Source: an uncultured Duncaniella sp. (GTDB taxonomy: Bacteria > Bacteroidota > Bacteroidia > Bacteroidales > Muribaculaceae). From it: a stretch of 35,611 nt of DNA. How positions within the stretch are numbered: position 1 is the first letter of the stretch; each line of letters starts with the position of its first letter. A program made the translations under genes and the position numbers. Under the pieces are notes generated by a model. The model did not search any database and was not told the DNA's origin. It was given only the letters and a program-made list of their open reading frames with translations. Location: positions 64,451-100,061 of the forward strand of contig CAJTRI010000013.1 of NCBI GenBank assembly GCA_910578615.1, given 5' to 3'. Shown here one piece after another: positions 1 to 8,742 of the stretch.

Positions 1-735
1 GCAATGCGTTGGCAGCGCCAGCTTGCACGTCGTCTTGCCGATGAGAAGATGCTTGTGCTGTTCCATGGTTGTCCCGTTCCTTCTGGGCTGGGTAGAACAT
101 TCCCTAACATACTTGGCTACGAGGCAAATCGCGGTCAAGAGTGCAATTTCTGGGATCACACGATTTCGACCCGCCATCATTGCACATTCCCGTTCATACG
201 TTTGCTCGTAGGCCCGACCGATTTCACTCCCGGTTCACTTCGCCAAGTCCCGGATTCCGATTTCCGTCCACAGGATGTCGGAGATGCTCCCCCGATGTCG
301 CAGGGTACCGTTGCGCAGGAAATGGCTCTATTCGTAATCCTTGACCAGTGGATTGCCACAATATGCGACTCGCCTACCGAGTATGCCAAATATCCGGAAC
401 TTGAGAGTTTCGTAACGCAGGTGCCGGTTACGTGGGACGAGACATTGCCTATCGAAGGCGAAGTGGGTGAGCACATCCTCATGGCCAAGCGTAAAGGTGA
501 CTTATGGTACGTTGGTGCGATGACTTCGGATTCCGCCCGAAGCTACAACGTTAAGCTCGATTTTCTCCATCGAGGCACTGTCTATGACGTGGAAATCATA
601 GCAGATAGAGCTGACTCGGAGGCATATCCCCGTCATTACGATGTTATAAAACACACGGTAAGACGTGGCGACACCCTGCCGCTGTCACTTGTCAAAGGTG
701 GTGGCGCCGTAGTCAGGCTCACTCCCCGTAAATAG
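1..735 (+). CDS. GH97 family glycoside hydrolase, C-terminal part (5' end outside window)
   Basis: The reading frame is open from the first base, so this is the last 244 residues of a longer protein. The start resembles the end of the catalytic barrel of GH97 alpha-glucosidases/alpha-galactosidases (SusB-like): an HG...P.GL.RT.PN stretch followed by YEANRGQE, whose glutamates correspond to conserved GH97 acidic residues. The last ~100 residues form the beta-rich C-terminal domain usual in the family. GH97 enzymes are typically secreted or periplasmic and cut alpha-linked glucosides or galactosides. The neighbouring locus targets fructans, so this gene probably belongs to a separate operon to the left. 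It faces the sensor gene, with a large hairpin between them. Family assignment is fairly secure; substrate is not. Confidence 0.85.
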   Translation, partial: AMRWQRQLARRLADEKMLVLFHGCPVPSGLGRTFPNILGYEANRGQECNFWDHTISTRHHCTFPFIRLLVGPTDFTPGSLRQVPDSDFRPQDVGDAPPMSQGTVAQEMALFVILDQWIATICDSPTEYAKYPELESFVTQVPVTWDETLPIEGEVGEHILMAKRKGDLWYVGAMTSDSARSYNVKLDFLHRGTVYDVEIIADRADSEAYPRHYDVIKHTVRRGDTLPLSLVKGGGAVVRLTPRK

Positions 736-773
736 GATGACTGCCTATTTTTAGGAACGCTATATCGTGTCCG

Positions 774-822
774 CCAAGCAACTGTTTAAATCTGATTCAA
801 TCAGATTTAAACAGTTGCTTGG
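774..822. terminator. Perfect 24-bp inverted repeat between convergent genes
   Basis: Two perfect 24-base arms are separated by a single C; the outer ends read CCAAGCAACTG and CAGTTGCTTGG. The repeat lies between the stop of the GH97 gene (735) and the stop of the leftward sensor gene (832), where a bidirectional terminator is expected. No clear U-run follows on either side, so the mechanism is uncertain. Confidence 0.55.
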
Positions 823-831
823 TATGTATAC

Positions 832-3564
832 CTATCTGGTCAGCTTATTGCGGACTTCCGAAGGCGTTTCTCCATAGGCGTCACGATAACATTTGGTAAA
901 GTATGCCGGAGTAGAGAAACCTATTTCGTATGCTATCTCGCTGATGCTCTTATTTGTAGTGGTGAGCAGAGCGCGTCCTTTTTGCAACCTCAGTCGACGG
1001 ATAAGTTCGACGGGCGCATAATTGGTAAGAGCCTTGATCTTGCGATAGAATTGGGAGCGTTCAAGTCCCAGTTTGGATGCTATTTTGTCGACATTCAGGT
1101 CAGAATTGCCCATTTCCGTCTTCAATATTTCAAGGAAACGGTTGTAAAATTCATCATCAATATCCGAAGTGGGTATAGTTCTTGGCAACGGTTTATCGGA
1201 TTCAGTCTTGACATGCGGGACAATTGGTGACTGCCAAAGTTCTTTTATACGCTTGCGGTTGGCGATTAGGCTGGAACATTTTGATTTAAGTACCGCGATA
1301 TTGAATGGCTTTGAAAGATAGCCGTCAGCTCCGCTTTCATATCCCTGTACCCTTTGCTCGTCCATGGAACAGGCTGTAAGCATCAAAACGGGGATATGTG
1401 ATGTCGATACCTCGTCTTTTATGTGCCTGCAACACTCCAGTCCGTCCATGACAGGCATCATCACGTCACAAATAATTAAATCCGGGACATATCTTACAGC
1501 CATAATCATGCCGTCTTTTCCATTTGATGCGGTAATAATGTTATAGGTATCGTTAAGCAATTCACCGACGAGTTTCAGAATATCCTTATTGTCATCTATT
1601 ACGAGCACGATGGGTTTGTCTGTATCAAACGAGATAGTGGTGTCTATCGCATCAAGTTCGGTGATAACCTCATTGTTGCCTATTGCTTTTTCGGGACAAG
1701 TAATTTCCTCAGACACATGAGTGACGGGCAAAGAGACTGTAAATACCGAGCCTTTATTCAACGTACTTTCCACCGATATTGTACCACCATGAAGCTCGAC
1801 AAATGCCTTGGCAAGGGAAAGTCCTATGCCGGAACCCTTCGGATGGATGCGGTCAACCTGATAGAAACTGTCAAAAATATTACCGAGATCCCGTTCGCTG
1901 ATACCTTCTCCCGTGTCTGCAACCTTGAATATAAGTTCATTGTCGTAGCAATCGTATGATACTGTGATTATGCCGTTGTCAGGAGTATATTTGAAGGCAT
2001 TTGAAAGGAGATTAAAAAAGACGCGTTCTATCTTTTCAGAATCCAACGCTATCGGTAATGGGCGTTCAGGTTTTGGAGCTGACAATATCAGTTTGATGTC
2101 ACGTTTCCTGGCAATGGAATAGAATGACTCCATCCAGTCATGCACAGAGCTATTGAAGTCTATCTCAGCCAACTTTAAGTTGAGCTTGCCGTTCTCATAC
2201 TTGCGAAAGTCAAGAATCTGGTTGATAAGCCTATGCAGTATCCTTGTGTTTTTATCCGCTATCCTAATCAAGGTGTGTTGCTGCGGGGTGAGATTCCCGG
2301 CAGTTGCGAGTTGTGACACCGGCTCGGATATAAGCGTGAGCGGTGTCCTAAGGTCGTGTGACACATTGGTGAAGAACATTAGTTTGGACTGCGTGGCTTC
2401 CTGTAACTGTTCGTTCAGCTGTTTTTGTTTGTCTCGTTCTTCTTCAAGAAGTTTGTTCTGAGACATTAATTCTTTTTGATGTCTGCTATGTTGCCAATAT
2501 GCCCGTAGCAATAGGAATGCCACGCCGAATAACAATATGATGATGGCGATACTCGCGTAAAACAGAGAGGTCTGGGAAGAGTGTTGTGCCCAGTAATCAT
2601 CAATCTGTGCTTTCAATAGCTTCATTTTGCGTGTTTCCTCGTTCAAGGTCTCGTTTTGCAGCAATAGGATATCCGCATTGCTCAGATCAACTGCCGATGA
2701 TACAGGGAGAATAGTTTCTTTATCAAATGGCTCTTTTTTAAGAATTGAAAAAGCAGTCTGGATAAGGCGATGTCCCTCGGTAGGATAAAGAAAAGTGGCA
2801 TCTATTATACTGTCTGCAACAGCCTGTATGCCTATATTCGGGGCCGCATCAATGCCTATTATCTTTATATTTTCGCGCCCGAGACGGTCGGCGACTTCCG
2901 ATGCGCCTATCGCCATGCGGTCATTGTGCGCATATATCAGATCTACATCATGGTATACTCCCAATAAGGAGTCAACCACGGAGATCGCCTCCTCCTTGTT
3001 CCAGTTGCCGGGAACCGATGCTAAAATGTTACCTCCGTTTGACTCGAACTCTTTGACAAATCCACTGTGTCGTCCTTCGGCCGGAGTGGATCCTTTAAGG
3101 CCGAATATTTCTATCGCGTTGCCTTTTCCACCAAGCATATGCAATGCATAATGTGCTGCCGATCTTCCAAGTTCCTCATCATCTACACCGATACGCGCCG
3201 TGTAAGTATCACCGTTTATATTCCTATCGAATATAATGATAGGGATGCCGCTCTCATATACTTCTTTTATAACCGGGGTAAGTGCTGCGGCCTCATTCGG
3301 TGATACTATCAAGATATCAAAATCATTTTCGGCAAAATATCTTATATCTGCTATTTGCTTTGTATTGCTGTCATCAGCGGAGCGTATCTCTACAATCGCA
3401 TCTTCATGAAACATTATCTCTCTATTTATCTCATCGTTCATCTTGGTGCGCCAGTCATCCTGGCTGCATTGAGAGATGCCTATTTTATAAATCCTACTCT
3501 CCGTACATCCGAATAAGGCGAGCAAAATTGTCAGTAAAAAGCAATATGATAAGTTTCGGTACAT
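832..3564 (-). CDS. Hybrid two-component system sensor/AraC regulator with periplasmic sugar-binding domain (fructose-sensor type)
   Basis: A single 910-residue polypeptide combines sensor and regulator. It starts with a lipoprotein-like signal (LFGC, Cys20), then a LacI/periplasmic-binding-protein domain (about 25-315) and a membrane helix (about 333-354). A coiled coil leads to the histidine kinase with H-box SHDLRTP (His403), N-box (near Asn522) and GSGIGLSLA ATP lid. A receiver domain follows (LVIDDN, phosphoacceptor Asp700 in ICDVMMP), then an AraC-type HTH (about 800-910). Bacteroides thetaiotaomicron BT1754, which binds fructose, has this layout with a sugar-binding-protein sensor and sits beside GH32 and fructokinase genes. 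The divergent GH32-importer-fructokinase operon here fits the same role. It is probably a fructose sensor activating that operon; ligand identity is inferred from context. Confidence 0.92.
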   Translation of the reverse strand: MYRNLSYCFLLTILLALFGCTESRIYKIGISQCSQDDWRTKMNDEINREIMFHEDAIVEIRSADDSNTKQIADIRYFAENDFDILIVSPNEAAALTPVIKEVYESGIPIIIFDRNINGDTYTARIGVDDEELGRSAAHYALHMLGGKGNAIEIFGLKGSTPAEGRHSGFVKEFESNGGNILASVPGNWNKEEAISVVDSLLGVYHDVDLIYAHNDRMAIGASEVADRLGRENIKIIGIDAAPNIGIQAVADSIIDATFLYPTEGHRLIQTAFSILKKEPFDKETILPVSSAVDLSNADILLLQNETLNEETRKMKLLKAQIDDYWAQHSSQTSLFYASIAIIILLFGVAFLLLRAYWQHSRHQKELMSQNKLLEEERDKQKQLNEQLQEATQSKLMFFTNVSHDLRTPLTLISEPVSQLATAGNLTPQQHTLIRIADKNTRILHRLINQILDFRKYENGKLNLKLAEIDFNSSVHDWMESFYSIARKRDIKLILSAPKPERPLPIALDSEKIERVFFNLLSNAFKYTPDNGIITVSYDCYDNELIFKVADTGEGISERDLGNIFDSFYQVDRIHPKGSGIGLSLAKAFVELHGGTISVESTLNKGSVFTVSLPVTHVSEEITCPEKAIGNNEVITELDAIDTTISFDTDKPIVLVIDDNKDILKLVGELLNDTYNIITASNGKDGMIMAVRYVPDLIICDVMMPVMDGLECCRHIKDEVSTSHIPVLMLTACSMDEQRVQGYESGADGYLSKPFNIAVLKSKCSSLIANRKRIKELWQSPIVPHVKTESDKPLPRTIPTSDIDDEFYNRFLEILKTEMGNSDLNVDKIASKLGLERSQFYRKIKALTNYAPVELIRRLRLQKGRALLTTTNKSISEIAYEIGFSTPAYFTKCYRDAYGETPSEVRNKLTR

Positions 3565-3590
3565 TATATTGTTGGTTGTTTAAGGTTCTG

Positions 3591-3598
3591 CAAAGTTA
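3591..3598 (-). promoter_or_regulatory. Candidate -7 box for the sensor-regulator gene
   Basis: The minus strand reads TAACTTTG, an exact match to the Bacteroidota -7 consensus TAnnTTTG, 26 bases upstream of the start codon at 3564. No good -33 TTTG is seen at the usual spacing. Confidence 0.5.
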
Positions 3599-3704
3599 AC
3601 CATAATACTATGAAAAAGAGTGTGTAAGATATTAAAAATCGGGCGATACAACATATTTGATAGACTATTCACGATTTTTTATACCATCTCTTCCTGGATT
3701 GTAG

Positions 3705-3712
3705 TAGTTTTG
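3705..3712 (+). promoter_or_regulatory. Candidate -7 box upstream of the fructan operon
   Basis: TAGTTTTG matches TAnnTTTG and lies about 150 bases before the GH32 start. No TTTG is seen at the -33 position, as might be expected for an activator-dependent promoter. The 3565-3865 interval otherwise holds the sensor promoter and the direct repeats listed next. Confidence 0.35.
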
Positions 3713-3780
3713 TAATACCGAAACGGCGGCCCGTTCTGACAGGTTATGCCGCATTCGCAAAGATTTGTTTAAAATTTTTC

Positions 3781-3821
3781 AAGGTAAAAAAGACGGTGCA
3801 AAGTCTTTAAGGTAAAAAAGA
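3781..3821 (+). repeat. Direct repeat in the GH32 upstream region
   Basis: The 13-mer AAGGTAAAAAAGA occurs at 3781 and again at 3809, so the copies start 28 bases apart. They are the clearest repeated motif between the regulator and its presumed target operon. They could be a binding site for the AraC domain of the sensor-regulator, or an RNA-level element if transcription starts near 3718. Confidence 0.4.
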
Positions 3822-3865
3822 TTGTTTAGTCAAGGTTGATAGAGAAAAAATCAAAAACGAAAGAT

Positions 3866-5707
3866 ATGAATAGAATAAGAACGGCTATCGCATCCATATT
3901 GATGCTTGGAGCATTTATCCTTGTTCCGAAAGCTTCTTCATCATATGGTGTGGAGGTAAACCATCTGGGTTTTAACAACACCCTTGTCAGAATCACCGGT
4001 GAGGGCAGATACGTTTTGCTGCCTATACAGGAATCAAACGATGATGCGAGAATTGCCATTCTTGCTGACGGGAAGACAGACAGGACAATCAATGTAAAAC
4101 TTGCCAAGAGCAAGGTAGACTATTTTGTCCCACTCGATCTTGCTCCATATAAAGGGCATAACGTGTTGTTGAATATTGTCACCACCCAAGACCGTTCAAA
4201 CATCCGTGAGGCCGAAGATGATGCATGTTGGAAGAATATCATATTGGATGATACTTTTGACACTTCCAATCGTGAGAAATTCCGCCCTGTATTTCACCAC
4301 ACTCCGTTATATGGATGGATGAATGACCCCAATGGCATGTTTTATAAAGACGGTGTCTGGCATCTCTATTACCAATGGAATCCATACGGGTCAAAATGGC
4401 AGAACATGGCATGGGGACATTCATCCTCGAAAGACCTTCTCACGTGGGAACATCATCCAGTGGCAATAGAAGCCAACGGCCTTGGCACGGTATTTAGCGG
4501 CAGTTCGGTCGTTGACGTTAAAAACACTGCCGGATTTGGAGAAAATGCGGTTGTCGCTCTATATACTTCGGCAGATGTAAGCCAGATTCAGAGCCTTGCC
4601 CACAGCACGGATGATGGTCAGAGATTTGAGATATATCCCGCGAATCCTGTCATTACATTGGACAGCGAAGCCCGTGACCCTAATATGTTCTGGGATGCTG
4701 ACAACAATTGTTGGGTTTTGTCATTGGCCCACGCTATTGACCATGAAATGCTTTTTTTCACCTCTCCTGATTTAAAGGATTGGACTTTGCAGAGTTCGTT
4801 TGGTAAAGGTTCCGGAGCACAGGGCGGTGTGTGGGAATGTCCCGACTTGTTCAAACTGAAAGTTGACGGCACAGATGAGGAGAAATGGGTACTGGTGTGT
4901 AATATAAATCCCGGGGGGCCTTTTGGCGGAAGTGCCACACAATACTTCATCGGTGATTTTGATGGAAAAACATTCAGAGCCGATACTGATGTCTCTGGCA
5001 ATATCCCTACAAAGTGGATGGATTATGGAAAGGATCATTACGCGACCGTAAGTTGGAGTGACTCACCTGATAACCGACGCACCCTTATCGGTTGGATGAG
5101 CAACTGGCAGTATGCAGCCGAAGTGCCTACCATACAATATCGGAGTGCGAATACTCTTCCTCGTGAGGCAGGTCTGTTCAAGGCTGCTGACGGACAGATT
5201 TACATGTCATCGGCACCCTCTCCCGAGCTGATAGCACTGCGGGACAGACAGGTGGTTAAGATTAATAATAAGTCAGTGGGCAAGAAGGCTCGTGAATTTT
5301 CACTTCCTGTTACAAATGACGGAGTGTGTGAAATTCTCCTTGACATAGATTGTAAGAAGTCCGTTTCGGTGGATATCAAGATTTCCAACAAAGAGAATGA
5401 GTGTGTCACATTGATATATAATATACCAGACCATACTCTTTCTTTCGATCGTCGAGAAAGCGGCATCGTTGATTTCAGTCTGGATTTTCCTGCGGTGACG
5501 GTCGCTCCTACATTTGAAAATGATAACAAGATTGCTCTAAGGATATTCATTGACAAATCAAGCATGGAGGTATTTGGAAACGATGGGAAATTTGTAATGA
5601 CAAATCTTGTTTTCCCCACAGAGCCTTACTCTACGCTTTCAATATCCGCTCATGGAGGAAGTGCGAAAATACGGAGTCTAAAAGTCTTTTCTATAAAAGA
5701 ACTATAA
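3866..5707 (+). CDS. GH32 fructan beta-fructosidase/levanase-like enzyme, secreted
   Basis: The 613-residue protein begins with a basic, hydrophobic signal peptide (residues 1-25, no lipobox Cys). The first ~115 mature residues resemble the DUF4980 domain found before GH32 in Bacteroidota fructanases. The five-bladed propeller follows with the family catalytic triad: WMNDPNG (Asp154, nucleophile), RDP (Arg270-Asp271) and EC in WECPD (Glu324, acid/base). A beta-sandwich module with a KSSMEVFGN motif closes the protein. An upstream in-frame TTG at 3836 exists, but the ATG at 3866 directly precedes the signal peptide and is preferred. It is first in an operon with a sugar importer and fructokinase and should release fructose in the periplasm or outside. 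Choice between levan and inulin cannot be read from sequence. Confidence 0.93.
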   Translation: MNRIRTAIASILMLGAFILVPKASSSYGVEVNHLGFNNTLVRITGEGRYVLLPIQESNDDARIAILADGKTDRTINVKLAKSKVDYFVPLDLAPYKGHNVLLNIVTTQDRSNIREAEDDACWKNIILDDTFDTSNREKFRPVFHHTPLYGWMNDPNGMFYKDGVWHLYYQWNPYGSKWQNMAWGHSSSKDLLTWEHHPVAIEANGLGTVFSGSSVVDVKNTAGFGENAVVALYTSADVSQIQSLAHSTDDGQRFEIYPANPVITLDSEARDPNMFWDADNNCWVLSLAHAIDHEMLFFTSPDLKDWTLQSSFGKGSGAQGGVWECPDLFKLKVDGTDEEKWVLVCNINPGGPFGGSATQYFIGDFDGKTFRADTDVSGNIPTKWMDYGKDHYATVSWSDSPDNRRTLIGWMSNWQYAAEVPTIQYRSANTLPREAGLFKAADGQIYMSSAPSPELIALRDRQVVKINNKSVGKKAREFSLPVTNDGVCEILLDIDCKKSVSVDIKISNKENECVTLIYNIPDHTLSFDRRESGIVDFSLDFPAVTVAPTFENDNKIALRIFIDKSSMEVFGNDGKFVMTNLVFPTEPYSTLSISAHGGSAKIRSLKVFSIKEL

Positions 5708-5728
5708 ACACATACATTGTATATAATT

Positions 5729-6913
5729 ATGTCTATGTCACAATCGCTTGTCACAAATAGAAAATCGTTCCTGCTTCAGATAATGCCTGTTATGCTGTGT
5801 TTCTTCGTAATGGGGTTTGTTGACCTTGTAGGAACCGCATCAAACTATGTTCAGAAAGATTTGGGACTTTCGGACTCTCAGGCCAATCTCTTCCCTTCGC
5901 TCGTCTTCTTCTGGTTCCTGATATTTTCTGTTCCTATCGGAATGCTGATGAACAAAATAGGCCGTAAAAAGACAGTGCTTATAAGTCTTATCGTGACAGC
6001 CTTATCACTGTTTGTCCCGGTTCTGGGAGACAGTTACGCAGTCATGCTTGTCTCGTTTTCGTTGCTTGGTATAGGCAATGCTATTATGCAGACTTCTCTG
6101 AATCCGTTGGTCACGAATCTTATTAGCGGAGACAAACTTGCGTCAACACTTACATTCGGACAGTTTGTAAAGGCCATAGCCTCATTCCTTGCTCCTGTTA
6201 TCGCATCCTGGGGTGCAACCACGGTTTTCCCCACCTTCGGTCTTGGTTGGAGGGCTTTGTTTGTTGTCTATGCTATTATAAGTCTTCTCTCAATCTCCTT
6301 GCTTGCTGCTACTCCCATTGATGAGGATAATCCTGATAAAGCCTCTGGATTAGGAGAATGTCTCAGGTTGCTCGGTCGTCCGTTCATTTTTTTATGTTTC
6401 CTTGGCATAATGTGTCATGTCGGTATAGATGTGGGCACAAACACCACCGCTCCTAAGATCATCATGGAACGTCTTGGGCTTCCATTGGAGGAGGCCGGAT
6501 TTGCGACAGGGATATATTTTATATTTCGTACACTCGGATGTTTTCTCGGAGCTTTTCTCCTGCGTGCTATGTCGCCGAAGCGATTTTTTGCGATAAGTGT
6601 GTTCATGATGCTCGGCGGGATGGTCATACTGTTTGTTTGCAGCAATCTGATACCACTATATATCGGTATAGGCTTAATAGGTTTTGGCAATTCGAATATA
6701 TTCTCGGTGGTGTTTTCGCAAGCTCTGGTATATACACCTGACGAGCGGAATGAGGTATCGGGCCTTATGATTATGGGGTTGTTTGGCGGAACTGTATTCC
6801 CGTTGGCAATGGGTTATGCCGCCGATGCCGTTGGGCAGGCCGGCGCTGTCGCGGTTATGACCGCAGGAGTCATATATCTGCTGTATTATACTTTGAAAAT
6901 AAGAAAAATATAA
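5729..6913 (+). CDS. MFS sugar importer of the FHS/FucP type (probable fructose permease)
   Basis: This polytopic membrane protein of 394 residues has about 12 hydrophobic segments. It carries an MFS loop signature between helices 2 and 3 (GMLMNKIGRKK) and the N-terminal pattern FFVMGFVD..G that recalls FucP/GlcP sugar:proton symporters. It starts 21 bases after the GH32 stop and is followed 32 bases later by a fructokinase gene, so the three are probably co-transcribed. Free fructose made by the GH32 enzyme would be carried across the inner membrane by this protein. An earlier TTG start (5717) is possible, but ATG 5729 is more likely. Transport class is secure; fructose specificity is inferred from neighbours. 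Confidence 0.87.
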   Translation: MSMSQSLVTNRKSFLLQIMPVMLCFFVMGFVDLVGTASNYVQKDLGLSDSQANLFPSLVFFWFLIFSVPIGMLMNKIGRKKTVLISLIVTALSLFVPVLGDSYAVMLVSFSLLGIGNAIMQTSLNPLVTNLISGDKLASTLTFGQFVKAIASFLAPVIASWGATTVFPTFGLGWRALFVVYAIISLLSISLLAATPIDEDNPDKASGLGECLRLLGRPFIFLCFLGIMCHVGIDVGTNTTAPKIIMERLGLPLEEAGFATGIYFIFRTLGCFLGAFLLRAMSPKRFFAISVFMMLGGMVILFVCSNLIPLYIGIGLIGFGNSNIFSVVFSQALVYTPDERNEVSGLMIMGLFGGTVFPLAMGYAADAVGQAGAVAVMTAGVIYLLYYTLKIRKI

Positions 6914-6945
6914 TAATCTAAAACAATAAATCTTACCAACTAAAC

Positions 6946-7824
6946 ATGAATGACGTAGTTGTAGGCATGGGCGAGGCTTTGTGGGATGTGCTCCCGGAGG
7001 GCAAGAAAATCGGTGGTGCACCCGCCAATTTCGCCTATCATGTGTCGCAGTTCGGACTGCCGAGTTGCGTTGTCAGCGCGGTCGGTGCTGATGCCCTCGG
7101 TAAAGAAATAATTGAAAACTTTACCTCGAAAGGACTTAACCAGCTGATTGCCGAGGTGCCTTACCCCACAGGAACCGTGCAGGTGGAGATTGACCAGGCC
7201 GGAGTCCCACAGTATGAAATAAAAGAAAATGTGGCGTGGGACAATATTCCCTATACCGCACGTCTTGAAGCTCTTGCAGGGAAGACAAAGGCTGTATGTT
7301 TCGGCTCCCTTGCCCAACGCAATGTCGTGTCGCGCGAAACTGTCAATCGTTTTCTCGATGCAATGCCTCATAACGATGACAATCTTGTAGTCTTTGATGT
7401 AAACCTTCGTCAAGGCTTTTACAACAAAGAAATTCTTTGCAACTCCATGAAGCGTTGCAATATACTTAAAATAAACGATGAGGAACTCGTTACAGTAAGC
7501 CGTATGTTTGGATATCCCGGCATCGATCTGCAAGACAAATGCTGGATACTTCTCGGGAAATACAATCTCAGGATGCTTATACTTACCTGTGGTATCAACG
7601 GCAGCTATGTGTTCACACCCGGAAACGTGTCGTTCCAGCCTACACCGAGAGTGGAAGTCGCCGACACGGTCGGTGCGGGTGACAGTTTTACCGCTGCCTT
7701 CATCTCATCGATACTGAGAGGTAAGAGTGTTTCAGAGGCCCATTCATGTGCAGTGCGTACTTCTGCTTTTGTCTGTACTCGAAAAGGTGCGATGCCAATT
7801 CTTCCCTCGGAACTGACAGATTGA
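6946..7824 (+). CDS. PfkB-family fructokinase
   Basis: The protein of 292 residues matches ribokinase/PfkB sugar kinases: an N-terminal GG.PAN motif (residues 23-28) for sugar binding and the C-terminal signature DTVGAGDSF (240-248) with catalytic Asp246 and anion-hole glycines. The length is typical. It closes the GH32-importer-kinase operon and a strong terminator follows 26 bases downstream. It would phosphorylate imported fructose with ATP to feed glycolysis. Related PfkB enzymes act on other sugars, but the fructan context makes fructose the natural substrate. Confidence 0.92.
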   Translation: MNDVVVGMGEALWDVLPEGKKIGGAPANFAYHVSQFGLPSCVVSAVGADALGKEIIENFTSKGLNQLIAEVPYPTGTVQVEIDQAGVPQYEIKENVAWDNIPYTARLEALAGKTKAVCFGSLAQRNVVSRETVNRFLDAMPHNDDNLVVFDVNLRQGFYNKEILCNSMKRCNILKINDEELVTVSRMFGYPGIDLQDKCWILLGKYNLRMLILTCGINGSYVFTPGNVSFQPTPRVEVADTVGAGDSFTAAFISSILRGKSVSEAHSCAVRTSAFVCTRKGAMPILPSELTD

Positions 7825-7849
7825 GAGATCTACATATCAAATGCCGTAC

Positions 7850-7890
7850 AGCCCCCTGTGTCCTTCCTTATGGAGAAACAGGGGGCTTTT
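7850..7890 (+). terminator. Rho-independent terminator of the fructan operon
   Basis: A perfect 10-bp stem (AGCCCCCTGT with ACAGGGGGCT), an 18-base loop and a following T run lie directly after the fructokinase gene. The rest of 7891-8003 shows nothing recognisable. Confidence 0.85.
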
Positions 7891-8003
7891 ATGCAAACGG
7901 ATTAATCCATATATTCCGGCACAAGCCGTCAGCCTTGGTTGTACAGATGTAGCACTTTACCGTAATACAAGGATTGTGAAATGAACGGGACAGTATCCAT
8001 TTA

Positions 8004-8666
8004 CTATCGATATATTTTCTTGCTAAATGTAGCGAATACAGGATAATGGTCTCCTCCCATTGAAGTATGCCTTTCTACACCTTGGTGGGTTAAATCATCA
8101 GAATGAATAAAGTAATCGTACTCTTTAAAACTTTTCGTTGTATGCATCCCGGTAGTTGCTAAAATTACGTTTTTGTATCTGGAAGAAGTGCCTATTAATA
8201 GTGAACGGTTGTTGCTTCTTCCTCTGGATTTAAGACTGTCAGGAGTGCAATTCATATCTCCACCTAAAATAAATGGAGATTGGCAATGATTTAATGATGA
8301 AATTACATCAGCGGCTCCAATACCCCCGGACACGGCATGTATATTATAGATGTTTATATTCTCTTGCGTAAGGAAAGCCCCGATCATAGATCTGCCGCTT
8401 CCACTTTGCAAGTATTGGGAGGTTGTATGTTTTATGGGGAGTTTGGATATGATGCAACTGCTACATCTGATATTGAAAGCTCCAGCCTGCGGCCTATACA
8501 GATAATCTCCATCCACCACATTTACTCCTGAGTTGATATAAATATTCAGATTTCCACATTCTTGCAAAAGAAGCACATCGTATCTGCAATAGAGTTGTTG
8601 TAGTATTCTCGTCTTATCATCATTGTTTAGAGGGTTACCCTGTGAATTCCATGTACATATCGTCAT
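8004..8666 (-). CDS. Endonuclease/exonuclease/phosphatase-fold protein with CdtB-like motifs
   Basis: The 220-residue protein has EEP (DNase I-like) motifs in the expected order: TWNSQG (5-10), LLLQECG (Glu36 for metal binding), YNIHA (His110), GGDMN (Asp137, Asn139) and GGDHYPV (Asp206-His207). The spacing, the short length and TWN.QG / IHA..GG / GD.N / DH.PV recall the CdtB subunit of cytolethal distending toxin more than sphingomyelinases or exonuclease III. All predicted catalytic residues are present. There is no signal peptide and no CdtA or CdtC gene nearby, so it may be an intracellular nuclease or leave the cell by another route. It lies 76 bases downstream of two co-directional DUF2589-type genes and may share their transcript. 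Fold is confident; toxin function is speculative. Confidence 0.75.
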   Translation of the reverse strand: MTICTWNSQGNPLNNDDKTRILQQLYCRYDVLLLQECGNLNIYINSGVNVVDGDYLYRPQAGAFNIRCSSCIISKLPIKHTTSQYLQSGSGRSMIGAFLTQENINIYNIHAVSGGIGAADVISSLNHCQSPFILGGDMNCTPDSLKSRGRSNNRSLLIGTSSRYKNVILATTGMHTTKSFKEYDYFIHSDDLTHQGVERHTSMGGDHYPVFATFSKKIYR

Positions 8667-8742
8667 AGTGTATTGGAAGAAAGATGAAAGGATCAGATAT
8701 TCTATATCCCATCCTAATTAAACAACTGTAAATTTTGTCTGT

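Noticed and set aside
6940..7533. 197-codon leftward open frame over the fructokinase gene
   Set aside because: It is antisense to a clear PfkB kinase and shows no domain pattern.
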